DNA from: Melitaea cinxia
Lineage: Eukaryota; Arthropoda; Insecta; Lepidoptera; Nymphalidae
DNA length: 64,000 nt
Direction: 5' to 3'
NCBI RefSeq assembly: GCF_905220565.1
Contig: NC_059416.1
Coordinates: forward strand, 9,548,001 to 9,612,000
Positions 12,004 to 25,100 of the stretch are shown piece after piece. The position numbers were made by a program, and so were the translations under genes. A model generated the notes under the pieces. It was not told the DNA's origin, did not search any database, and saw nothing but the letters and a program-made list of their open reading frames with translations. Each line of letters starts with the position of its first letter. Position 1 is the stretch's first letter.

Positions 12004-15000
12004 CTGGAAAGACAAATACAGAAATAAATAAATAATCCCCACTAGGACCCCCACTAGGAATCAGTCCTGTGTCGGGGATCCGGAAACACGCACAAAGCAC
12101 GAGCACAAACGCCCAGACAACATTTGTATGGCCAATACAAATCTGTGTCCTTTGTAAATTAGTTTGGCTAAAAGTTTCGTTTCAAGACGACTTGTTCTGA
12201 CATAGGTACCGCGATACATTGTATAAAAATTTCATAAGGCTTGTTTCATTGATAAAAGTTTGTAATATATTATTCTTTTCACCAGAAAAAAAATCCACTC
12301 TATTTAAGGTAATCGATTTTTTAACTCATTTACATAGCTTTCGGCAGGTTTCAATAACCTATTTATCTCGGACTAAGTTTACTAAAAATGAATTTTTATG
12401 TAAATTCTGTAGTATTTATGTAAAAAAATTAAGCAAAAGATAGATAACTACAACTTGTTGTGTCACGCATCTAAGATAAAATGCAAGTAAAGTGACAATT
12501 ATTTTTAACTGCAGATAATAAGTCCTACGAAATTATTATTATTGCGGTTATGAGTTCGATTTCGGTTTACAACAAATGTTTGTTCACATACATAGTTTAA
12601 CGTTTGCTTTATTTTTTATTATACTAGGTCGGCAAACAATCTTACGGCTCACCTAATGGTAAGCGATTACTGTAGAGTCGCGTTGCACCCAATCCCTCCA
12701 GGAGCTCTGGTCAACCTTTCTCACCACGGGAACATAACATTGCTTAAAAGCACTGTAATTTAGCTGTAGACTAGGTAAGTGCTTGATCTTCTGTAAGATC
12801 GAGGCACTACCCCAGTCGAGCTGTTCAAGGTTTGAGCAGGACATTTCCTACTGTGCCCTACTTCAGTGAAATTAGAAAACAGGCTCATGAGTGTTAGCAT
12901 TACACAACATTCCAACCCTGATGTGTTGTATATATTGTAATATATATTTCATTCTACTAAAGGCCGTGATTTTGAAGCCTTTATTTATTTCATTTTATTT
13001 ATTGATAGTCCTCAAGTTATCGATTACTTAACGTCTCCGATTTACACACTGATAACATCTATTGCTCTTATCGCGTAATTGAGCTACAATTAACACACGA
13101 CTTATCTCTTTAATATCAACATTGCCTTTGATTTCCCTTATCAATTATTATACCATACATACTATTAATATTTCTAAATATTAAATGTTATCATTGTTTA
13201 AGAACTTTATTGAAAACAGCACCTTAAACGACATAGATGTTTGCTTAGATTAAAATTCGTGATATTACAATAGTCTAAACGAGCTTTTTTTTATTTGGAA
13301 GGTACTAAAAAAGCTAAAAAACTGCTCTCAAATATATTTTTTATACATTTTTTTTATCTAATAGGAAGTCATTTACGAGTTGAATTAATTATTTCCTAAT
13401 GCTATGCTTGCATTTGTTTAAAAAACACCTCAGTTTCTATACTTTAATTAAAATGGAGAAGGAAATGAAAAAAACATGAAAAAACTTTTAACATTTTTTT
13501 AACAAAAACGACGTTATTCTTTTTTGATTCTAGAAAATAATGACTACCTACTTAGTTGTAATTTTTTAAGTTTGGCTTTCTGCTTTTTTAAAATTGAGTT
13601 TCGTCTTTTTTTTTAAATAAATAAGTAAATTGTCTTAATTAAAATTTAAGTAGGTAATAGAATAATTATTTCGTTCTTGACTATAATAGAAATATATTAC
13701 ACATAACTGATATTAGATCCTCAAATGTGAAATCGGCTAAGTGTCACACTTGCTTTGATGTTAGGCTGACTGTAGAATCTATAATTGTGTTTCCGAAAAA
13801 ACCGACTTTAATCACATCGACAAGTAAATAGACGAAAAAAATTAACAAACGCACTAGTCGTCACTACGATTTTCGAGGGCTTTCCTCGATTTCTCTGGAA
13901 TTCCATCACCAGATCCTGGTTTCCTTATCATGGTACCACACTTGGGATATCTTCTTTCCAACAAAAAAAAGAATTATCAAAATCGGTTCATAAACGAAGA
14001 AGTAATCCCCGAATATACTTCAAAAAAAAAAAAATTTTGTAAAAAAATTTGAGTAACCTCCTCCCTTTTTGAAGTCGGTCAAAAATCAACATAAAACTTC
14101 TCACGCTGAACTGTCAGCGGCGACGGTCAACGTGCGCTCACGAGCGTGAAATCAGCCTTTATCACCAGACATCAAACGTTTGGTTAGAAATTCAAACTTT
14201 TTTCAAACACTGACCCAACAATTTTCGTACTGCCATATTTTTTTCGTGAATATGTCGTTTTTTTATTATTTTTTTTTATTTTATTTTTTACAGAAACTTT
14301 GTCGTGACGTTTACAAACACAACGAAAATATACATTCGATTTGGTGCAGTTGTTCGAAAGTTATTATAAATTACTTAATTTCACTAACATATTATTTTAG
14401 CAGGAAATTTCCTGCTCAAAATATGGAGCAGCCCGACTGGGATAGTACATCAACCTTACAGAAGACTACAGCTAAATAATACTGTTTTGAAGTTGCAGTT
14501 GGTAAGTAAGGTAACCGGAGCTCCTGGGAGAATTGGGGATAGGGTCGGCAAGGCGCATGCGATGCTTCTGGTGTTTCAGGCGTCTATAAGCTACGGTAAT
14601 CGCTTACCATCAGGTGAGACGTACGCTTGTTTGCCGACCGTCATATATATATCAAAATACATACATACATATTCAAAAAAATTACATTCTGCACTCCTTC
14701 TCTATATAAACTATAAGTGTGCGAAATTTCATACTCCTTCGTCGGCGCAATTTTCGTAAAAGGGGGTACAAAGTTTTTGCTTCACGTATATGTATAGATA
14801 GATATTGAAAGAAGATTGACAGCGCGTATAAGTCATTCTTTGAGTACTTTAATTTCGAATGTATTACATTGTATTTTTGAGTACAATTCAATACATAATC
14901 TCTGTCACTGATAGAATAGGCAGTATCTAAAAGTTTGTGCAATAGTATTAAAGGTCGCAGGAACAATGTTGAGCTGTTGTCGGGCGAGATCAGTTTTATC

Positions 15001-18000
15001 ACTGCTTCGAGAGCGGGTCCGCTCACGTATTGATAAAGTGACATTCGATTGATAATGTGAATAGTATTATTGTGTAAATTAATAAAAGAACTAAATTGTT
15101 GTTTGTATGATGTCGTATCGTCACTTCTTTATTATTCAGAAATATTTTAGAATTTTTATATTTTCTTCCTCTTGTAATTTTTGTGTGCATACTGACATTT
15201 TTAAGGCTGTATTATTATAATGGCTGTATTGTTATAACTTAAATCATTAGGACGCCTTATTTTGTACGACAAGAAGGATAGAGAAAAAAAAATTGTGTGG
15301 GTTTTGTGAAACCACTATGATAGATGGACGAAAAATTTTGGGGCGATAGAATAAAAGTTGCACTTTCATAAGTGGAAACTCTTTTTTACATAAAAATAGA
15401 AACTAATACCAAGAAAATGTTAACATAGACCCACAAAATTTTTGTTTTTGATTGTGCCTAATTTTTCAAATTAACTGTCTCGTCATATAAAAAAATTTGA
15501 AACGCCAATATTCAAGACATTGTTATAAGTTGGTAGTGTGACATCGTGAGCATTATATCAATGTCTGATAAGGTTTTCGTGCATTCCTGAAAAGACATTA
15601 TTATACCTACGATGTATGTTTTTAAGTGCCGATCGCTATTAACTCAAGTTAACTTAACAATTTAAATCTAATATAATATATTATACACATACGTTTTTTA
15701 TCTCATTTTAATGATATTAACAGTTTAGATTATTTATAAAGTAAGTTATTACCTTTAATTTATTAAATGATTACAAATATCAATTAATCTATTTATTTGC
15801 ATGTTGGAATAATTATTAAATTTAGTTGCCTTTGTTTATTTTTATTAATATTCTCTTCTCTTACATCTGATTTTTTTATATGAACAGGACATTTACTCTT
15901 GAATTTCGATGTACAATAATTTTAAATATACTTGCTTCAGTGATATTAACATATTGTAGAATGTTGTGTACTCCGTAATAGGATACATATTAGACAATAA
16001 TTTAATAATTATTCGATACCTATAATGCGTTATATGTATTCTGTAGATGTACGTGTTAGAAATAGAAATGACGTTGAAAAACAAGTTCAAAATTACAAGA
16101 AAATGAAATTTAGAGATACGAAACAGATTTAAAAAAAATCTTATTAACAATTTGTAAATTGTGCAGATATTATATTGTAAAAACTCGCAATAAAAAAAAA
16201 GAATTCTGAGTTTATTTATAATGGATGAAATGTAACCAAACAAAATACGAATTCTTGCAAATAAATTACAAAACCACATGTACTTCCGAGTAATCCCCAG
16301 ACATAAATGAACAATAACATTCAAAAGGTCGTTGGGTCAGTGAAATACCTGATACAGACTTGGCGAAGTATTTACTATACGCATATCGTTAATCTTTAGA
16401 ATATTTTTATACAAAATATTTATTAACAACAATAACAACCGCTCCGGTGTTGTGATGCGAGTAGTCACCTATAGAACACCGAGGGTTCGATTCCCGCTCG
16501 GAATGGACATTTGTATTTGTACAAATATTTCTTTCCGGTTTGGATATCTGTCTTTTTAGGTCTCCCCACCGTGCCTCAGAGAACACGTTAATCTGTCGAT
16601 CCTAGTTGTTAAAGCACCGTGGTGGACTTAGCTCTGATCCTTCTCCTACATGAAGAAAGAGGTCGGTGTTTAGGCATGTACATGGCGCATTCGCCACTAC
16701 TCCAGAGCGGTGGTTAATGCTAAGAAATATACAATAAACATTTTAGTACCATGTACAATCCCGATCGCGCCATTTATTGGCGATAATTTTGTTTTAATGT
16801 ACGACAAAGCTTGTTCACATGACGCGAGAGTTGTTGGCGGTTACTTTGATGAAGTCAATATTCAGCGATTACCATGTCCATCTTGGATTCTGAGTCGTAC
16901 AAAAGCTCTTACAACCATCAGCGAGATAAAAACTGCTAGTTAACGAGTGGCAGAACATTCCACAAAGTGACTATCCAAGACATAATGGACCAACTTCTGA
17001 CTTATAAACTGGACTTTTTTCGGAGAGTGTATTATTGTTGGCCCTATCGGCGTCACCTCGTGCGATAGCCGAGTACTGAGACCCAGCCATGTTTAAACTG
17101 CCTGATTCATTTATTTTTATATACCACTAAGGCGGCAAACAAGCGGTCCACCTAATCGTGAGAAGTCACATTAGGATATGTACGCTTGGAACGCCAGAAG
17201 TAACACAAGCGCCTTTTCGACTTTAGCAACACAATACAACTTGAGAGCAATATCATTTAGCTGTGGTCTTCTGTACGGTTGAGGTTACTTTCCTAGTCGT
17301 TCATCTCAGAGATAAACAAGATATTTGCTGTTGTGCTACCTCGTAGATCTTACTAGTGTATAATTATAATGATATCGTCAAAATCTTGAAAAAGATTTAT
17401 TACAATATTTTGATACATTAAACATTTTTTAATATTATATCAAAAATCGATCGTTCTAGGATATAGGATAGGATCGAACCTGCATCTTCGACTGACCTGG
17501 TCGCTTAGACCGAATAGAAAATCATCATATAAAAACTTAGATCTAGCGGATAAATCGTTCCACAGCTTAATTGGCTAGAGTACCGACATGGTCAGTCGGA
17601 GATGCAGGTTCGATCCCCGCTAGAACGGTCGATTTTTGGTATGATATTAAAAAAATGTTTAGTTTTTCCTAATGTGTGGTAACACAAAAATAAAATCGTA
17701 CAAATTATGATACGTTTTTAGTAATTAAGGAAATTGAGCATTAAATGCAAGCTAAAATTTTAAGATAATAGTAAAATAAATATCAACAGTGCGATCGATC
17801 ACCAATACGTGACGATTATTACGAGATAGTCGAGCAACGACTTACGAGATTACAATCAAATTGATACGCTAAACGCTATTCCGTCGAAATCGTTAAATCC
17901 CATTAAAGCCTTGACTTATGTTTTATCACAGCGCTTTGAATATATGAAAACGAGGCTGTAGATTTTTTTAGTATGAATAAATTTTCACGTAAAAGGATCA

Positions 18001-19139
18001 CGTCACGCCATTACTGTAGATTTATTAATTTATTAGTTGTGAAACGCAGTTATACTTGCGTTAATTTGAAGAAAAAGGTAGGTTAGGTAGCTTTTACTTG
18101 TTAAGGTGAAACTTTATAGCTTGTTACAATTCAACCAATTAAATACAAGATCTGAATTAACTAGTTGAGAATAAATATACCTAAAATCTAGAATTTGCAA
18201 GAAATAAGGTTTCCATCATAAATTTGAAATTAGGTGTGAAATCGAAATTGTAGTGCTTATAAAGGCTAAAACCGAGCCCATTTTGAAATGTAACAAATCG
18301 TAAATAATTCTATCATTTGGTGGCGCGCGCATTCAATTTGACGGTTCAATCGCTTTCAATTTAAAACAGTAGGTACGTAATCGCATGTTTGACAATTAGC
18401 AATATATGTTACAGGCGATAGTTAGTGTATACACAAAACCCAGTTAATTAATAGGAACTGGGATCGAAAAGGCAAATTGTATTGTAAATCATTTTTGTTG
18501 ACATATGCAGGGTTGTTTTATGTTTTTATACTGATAACATTTTGTTGGTTTTAACATAGTGATAACTACATGTCATTACACGATGTCATCGATAATATTA
18601 TACGACCACGATTCACGATATATGACATAGCGTATTCCCATAATTCTGGAGCCAGTAATAATTTACAAACAGATGCTTTTAAAAAGAGTAGAAGGAATCT
18701 GAGGATAAGGAAATCAGCATATTGACTTCCGCTTTTCATCACGTCACAGAACGCATTGGATATTTTATGTCGATTTTCAGGCGAGTGTACTCGATCAGGG
18801 TAGTATACCCTGATCGAGTCTGCTGTAGAGGAGCTGTATTTTATATAGGTACTAGCTGACCTCGCAAACGTTGTTTTGCCATATGTGTTATAAGCCCCCT
18901 TAATCCCCCCTTCCTTATCATCATCATCATCATTACAGCCTATCACAGTCCACTGCTGGACATAGAGTTTTTTTTTTTTTTTTTTTTATTTATAAATTTT
19001 GATCCACGGGCTCAAAATGCCCGTGCCTTTGTTTATCATGCATGCATTATAATACTACAGGCGATTTTTCTACTTATTATACTACAGATCGACAGTCCTG
19101 TGACTGCCTAGTAAAACTAGGACGTGGCCCGACGCCGAC

Positions 19140-19193
<54 letters not shown>

Positions 19194-22100
19194 CTTTTTT
19201 CCTTACTAAATACTGTTTATGCAGAAGTATACACATAATTGCTTTCTAATTTCTAACATTATTATTTTTCTTATCTATGTCTATATTTACACTTATTTGC
19301 CTAGTTATCATATATGTACACTTATTTCCTAGTTACCATATATGTACACTTATGTTCTACTTACAATGTACACTTAACCTATGTTACTGTTAGTAAGGAT
19401 TTTTTTTTTTTTTTTTTTTTTCTTATATATATATTATTTTTTATATAGTTATTATTTGTTTATCTATGTATAAGTTATCTATTTCTGTTATTTACTTAAA
19501 TTTCACTACATAACTATTTATTTATCTATTTTTTTATTTTATTTTATAGGTACATCCACAAAATACATATGGAACATTATATATAATTCACTATTACATT
19601 ATTATCTAATATGTATCCCATCACGGGGTACACAACATTCCACATTATATTAATGCCGTGTAGCAAGTATAATTAAAATTACTTCGCATAAAAAATTAAC
19701 AGTAAAGATGCTACATGTTAATAATAAAATTCATTTAAAAAGGTCATCAATCAAATTTATATAAAGTGTAAAGTTGAGATAATATTAATAATCAAACTTA
19801 GCTTAACTAAAATTTAAATAAATATATCAACATGCAAAATAACTGCTATTTGTAACTATTTGATAAACCAAAAGGATATAAGAATTTATATATTTATATA
19901 TCTACTTTCTTATTACTATATCATGAGCCACGCCTGATCCCAGCATCTTGAGCAGAGCCCTTGCCAACGACATATCACGCTTGTGGATGGTTCTTTTCAG
20001 GTTGTGCTCCAAGATTGTTTTTGTCGAGGCACCCAGCGCTCGGCTAACGAACCTGCCGATTGCGTCATCACCGTCGTCAGTGTAGTAGACACAGGTGTTA
20101 GTGTGTCTTGTTAACGCTACTACCGCATGAGGCACACTGTCGTGGATTTGTAGCCTCTCGGTCTTTGTCTGGACGATGATGACCTCGCTGTAGGTTTGCC
20201 CTTGTGCTTCATGAATGGTCATGACGCGCGATCCCTCTCCAGCACCGTATCCCTGGTCCATCAGGAATTTTTTCTCTTCCTGCGTATAGACCAAGTATAG
20301 GGTGGCCTTTTGAAGTTTTGGTATTGGCGCGCCAGTGTATCCATTCATTCTGAGGGAGTGGATGGTGGGATTTGCCGAGTACATGTTTATATATACCTCG
20401 CAGATGGCATATACAACGTCCATGGGACTCCGGTATGTGCAGGACAACTCACGTGAGATGTTGATTGTCAGGTAAGGTCTACAGTACCTTATTTCGAACA
20501 GATTTTCTCTGTCTATATAAGGCAACTGGTTGACATCTCCGATGAGAACAACTTCGCTTGCCCCCGAAAGCCGAGCCGCCATTACTATAGCTCCAAAATG
20601 GTTCATAAGGGCTTCGTCCACCGTTAAACGGTTACATTTCGTGCCCCTTTAGGACAGGACATAGAGTTACGATATACAAGTTTACGCCAAAAATAGCGTG
20701 AACTCATGTGTTTTGCCCATAGTCACCACGCCTTACCTTTTAATAGTCACCCTTCCTTATAACATAGGTGTATGAAAAATAGATGTTGGCCGATTCTCAG
20801 ATCTACCCGATATGAACATAAAATTTCATAAAAATCGGTCCAACCGTTTCGGAAGAGCATGTTAACTAATACTGTGACACGAGAATTTTATATATAAGAT
20901 AGGCTACGGCTAAACTCTATCGCAAAGAAATTGTCATAAAAAGATTATTATTTATTTTAAAAACTGCAACATTTCAGGGGCGTCAATTAATCACGCGATG
21001 TATTTTTTGTCATTTTTAACCCCTACCTCTCACCGTTGGTGATACTTAATGAGGTTAAAGACTAAAAAACACATAAATTTTTTTAGTACTTGGAAAGAAT
21101 CTTAAAATTTTTACAATATTATCTTCAAATACAGGTAATAGCGTAATCTAATTTTATCCTGAAATTAAAGACCACGATAAAAATGTCTGTGAGCCTCACA
21201 ATGAATGCATTTTTTGACTTGAAAATAATTTCCATGACGGTCACTACTTGAGATAGCGCTCAAAAAATAATTTGATAACATCTTGCATTACTTACAATGT
21301 ATGCGTATGGAATGCATAACGATATCATTACAGATAGCAAAACATGTCAATTTATTTTCTTTTTTTTTTCAAAAACTCGACAAATTATTTATGTATATAG
21401 TTTATATGCAAAATTTCAGGGCCATGCCGGTTTTTCACCTAATTCATTCAATCTTTTTTTAAATCGTTTGTTATTAGAGTAAGTTGAGTTTGACGAAATA
21501 TAATAATAAAAAATATAAGTAATACCAATATATAAAATATTTTTACTAGTTATTTTTTACCTATACCACGAGTAACGGTTAATTACTTTGGTTGGTTTAA
21601 CTGAGGTAGGGCACAGCAGGAATTTCCTGCTCAAAATATGGAGCAGCCCGATTGGGGTAGTACCTCTACCTTACAGAAGACCACAGCTAAATAATACTGT
21701 TTTCAAGCAGTATTGTGCTTTTGTAGGTGAATAAGGTGACCGGAGCTCCTGGGGAGACGACAACGCGCCTGCGATGCTTCTGGTGTTGCAGCCGTCTATA
21801 AGCTAGTAGCTACGGTAATCGCTTACCATCAGGTGAGCCGTACGCTTGTTTGCCAAACTAGTTATATATATAAAAAAATATTCAGCCACTGCTATTCACG
21901 CGTTCGCTGCAGCTTTGTGGACAAGACTTTTTAAATTTTCTTTATGATTTGTTTCGAACACACTTTTCTATAGAAATGGCCCAATAATTTACTCTTATTT
22001 TTGACACAGTGCTAAAACACACGAACTTGCAGATGCGTAAAAGCGAGTTCAAACTTGATTCCGAAAAAAACAGGTGTGCTCTAGACCGACACGAGATAGA

Positions 22101-25100
22101 TACGACTGAAGTAAAAATTTTGCACAATTGGCCTGCACTGTATACTAGATATATACGAAACACGTAACTACTGCTACGAGAGAAAGAAAATGTGTGCTCG
22201 TACCGCTCTCTCATGCTCCGTTCGCCTAGCCCGATCACATTTTTCGTAATGCTCTCGTCACAAATTGCCCAGCTTACTCTCCTAGTCAAGCGTGCGTAAA
22301 AGTTTAACTTCAAAAAAGTTTTTGTTACATTGCAACGATTTTATCGATAACAGTGGAATCTTTACACTAAAAGAGGTAAGTTTGTTTGATCATGTGACTA
22401 CGTGCAGAAGGTGCCGCAGTCACACCGCAACTTGACCGGATGTCCACATGCAGTATCAAAACCGCACAGCAACACATCCGGTCCGGCTGGAAAACGCAAG
22501 GAAACACTCGCACCCAGATGTCTATAACTATCCTAGATATATCTTAGGTAATTGTTTACATGTAAAATTTTTAATCATGATTTTAATCGATTTAGATTGA
22601 CTGACATTTATTTTTTTAGTTACGTGTTATTTGCCGTAATAACAGTTAGTTAGGTAAACAGTATTGATACAGCTCAATTACTATATTTTAATAGTTTCTG
22701 TAGCGTCATTTGTTATCTTACGTTTTCATGCTATGTAGGACCCTGCAGACACTAAAAGTGTAGGTATATCAAATTATCATTTAAAATGAGCTATTTATAT
22801 GTATTTATAATATTGTAATTTAGAAAACGAGTACCTTGTCAGAAAATTTTGAGTAAGAAAATATAATTAACAATTGTATACTGTACATTAATAATAATTG
22901 ATTACTGATCTAATATTATGTACATATATATATAAGATGAAGATGAAGATAGAAAGGGGATATCCTTAGTTTGGTACCATGATAAGGAAACCAGGATCTG
23001 ATGATGGGATCCCAGAGAAATCGAGGGAAACTCTCGAAAATCCGCCATAACTTTTTACTGGGTGTACCGATTTTGACTATTTTTTCGTCGATCTACGTTG
23101 TATTACTCGTCGATGAAATTGAAGTCGGTTTTTTTTCGTTTGTGAACAAACACAATTATTTATTTTTATCGAAACTATAAAAAAAAATTCCGACCGAACA
23201 CAATAGCTACAAACAGTTAGTCATCAAAAGTCGATATCTAATTTTATCGGCACTCGATTTGCCCAACTGTTTCACAACTTGTCGCCGCTCTTACTAAACA
23301 CAGTGCTAAAATCTCACAAATGAAATGATCATCGAAGCAATTGCACATTTGCACTGTGTGATTATTGTTATACGGTAGACGAGTCGCGTGATTTTACCTA
23401 CGTTTACATTTTATGGTGATTTCGTTCACATGAGAGGTGTTGTGACGTAATCCCATAATTCAACGCTATAATATATGAGCGTATTCATATAATCAAATAA
23501 TATAATGCTTTAGTTTTACTAAATATATATTTCATCCGCTATTGTCCTTTTAGAAAATTTATTTTTCAAATATTATAAATAAGAAAATTAAATAAAAGAA
23601 AACTTGAAAAAACTTGTTATTTAAAAAAATCGAATTTATCAAAAAGATTAAAGTACATATAGCTCTTTTCTTATTTCTTAAATTTTACTGGTGAATGAGA
23701 GTAAATAATGCAATAATAATTAGTAAAACAGTTGGATTTACTAACTATTATAAGAAATCACAACCAAAGTACAATTTCGTTATGAACAAACAATTACAAA
23801 ATGTTGTACAATCATTTTCAATTCTGAAGTCAAAAGGGTCTAGCGGGGTAAGGTAGGGTCAGCGGCCCTCGAAAGATATTTTGAAAATAACTTGTGTGGC
23901 AACACTGGTGAGATATAAACTTACTATTAGCACAATTTCAGCCTCTCATCTCATTGCATTCTCGATATACTTGATCAAATAGACACTACAGCGGGTTTAG
24001 AAAAACCTTTTTACCCCTACTTTATACATGACAATCATATCCACAGTTCTCAAAGTATGTACCAAACTATAATGCTAAAATTCTTGAAAATCATTTATGA
24101 AATATAACAAAATATATTGATTTGGTATATGTAATTTTTTTTTTTCAAAAAGGTCCAATATTAACTTTTATACTAATATATATATCTAGACAACGCATTA
24201 GTGCAGCAGTAATAGCCTTGGCTGTTGCGCTGGCCGTCGCGGGTTCCATTCCCGCTCACGACAGACATTTGTATCGACCATATAGATGTTAGTCGCGGTC
24301 TGGGCGTAGTGTTTGTGTACTGTATGTGTTTCTGGACCCCCAACACAGAACCCCGTTGAGTGTGAAGCGTTTATTAATTCCTATATAAATATGTGCAATG
24401 AATCCAAATGTTACATTAGGTTATATTCGTGGAATTTGTCGTGGAGTCTTTAGTGATTATGAATTAACAATTGTTTCTAGAGTACAATAAAGAATATATT
24501 ATTATTAATAAATAAAAAAAAAATTATGGTTCCCAGTAGGATATGAGTCCTGTCCAGTGTCTGGGTAAACAGATAAAACAAAATCACAAACAGCCCATCA
24601 TAGGCAAATATTTGTATGGCTAATACAAAGGATTGGCAAATGTGGAAAGTCTCAACTAACACATCAGCCAGTTGTTATGGCAACTGGGCCAATGTGTTGC
24701 GGAGTATTTATTTTTGTTTTTTGTACTACTAAGGCAAACAAGAATATGGTTTGCCTGGTTGCAGTGAATACCATAGCATATGGACATTTGCAACACCAGG
24801 AGCATTAAAAGCACATTGTCAATCTTATAACATAAATAATAAATAAACATCTTACTTTCACACACAGTCGTCTGTTCCTAAGGTAAGCAATTCAATGCTT
24901 GTTATAGGTATCTAACAGCCGACTACTAGGTATATGTAAATGTTGTTTTTGATAAATATACATGGAAATAAAAAATATATAAATACAATTATTACACTCA
25001 GACTCAAGCGGAAATTAAACCCACAACTCTGAGAGCAGAACACAGAGCCAAATAATATTTAATCTAGTGAAATAATTCAATAATATTTTTTTTTTGTCTG

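Larger units (their letters stand above)
18968..20656 (-). mobile_element. Retroinserted chimera: RNA-virus helicase fragment + poly(A) + LINE-like tail + poly(A)
   Basis: It is flanked by a perfect 10-bp duplication GGACATAGAG (18958-18967 and 20657-20666). On the minus strand, 5' to 3': truncated viral helicase frame (about 20650-19902); AT-rich 3' region with a T24 run on the plus strand at 19399-19422; poly(A) of about 52 nt (19141-19192); a 150-nt piece with hairpin CACGGGC/GCCCGTG near its end (18988-19140); and a second poly(A) of about 20 nt (18968-18987). The order matches target-primed reverse transcription that began on a LINE tail and jumped to a polyadenylated viral RNA. The structure is seen directly; the mechanism is inference. 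Confidence 0.82.
18919..20749 (-). mobile_element. SINE-like family S2 (3' part), itself split by the viral-helicase retroinsertion
   Basis: Read on the minus strand, the family ends TGGACTGT-ATAGGCTGTAA followed by (TGA)n. Here 18919-18967 holds (ATC)n, TTACAGCC and CCACTGCTGGACATAGAG, and 20657-20749 holds CAAGTTTACGCCAAAAATAG and TTGCCCATAGTCACCACG. These are adjacent in the intact copy at 36909-37247. Between them lies a block with a 10-bp duplication. Confidence 0.85.
18850..20903 (+). mobile_element. Dispersed element (TAGCTGAC...ACACGAGAATTTTATATA), split by a nested insertion
   Basis: The left half 18850-18918 (CTAGCTGACCTCGCAAACG, GTTTTGCCATATG) and right half 20750-20903 (GGTGTATGAAAAATAGATG, AAAATCGGTCCAACCG, GACACGAGAATTTTATATA) rejoin to the same order seen in the unbroken copy at 62157-62337. 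The break is bounded by a perfect 11-bp duplication, CCCTTCCTTAT, at 18908-18918 and 20750-20760. Related elements are at 29769 and 45415. The family is probably a non-LTR 3' tail; not assigned. Confidence 0.8.

Noticed and set aside
11876..12106. Full 76-codon frame as the ZIP exon
   Set aside because: The part right of 12003 is intron and SINE, with a clear AG acceptor at 12004-12005.
17556..17627. Functional tRNA-Thr gene
   Set aside because: Stem mismatches, GGT anticodon, and its position as one arm of an inverted SINE-like repeat. Kept as tRNA-like pseudogene.
20621..20621. GTG at 20621 as the start codon of a helicase gene
   Set aside because: In a eukaryote this is the Val of motif II (VDEA). 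The open frame continues upstream to the insertion junction, so the gene is 5' truncated and has no own start.
21942..22313. 123-codon minus-strand frame as a host gene
   Set aside because: The segment is a repeat shared with the hAT interior. Composition and lack of domain argue against a protein.
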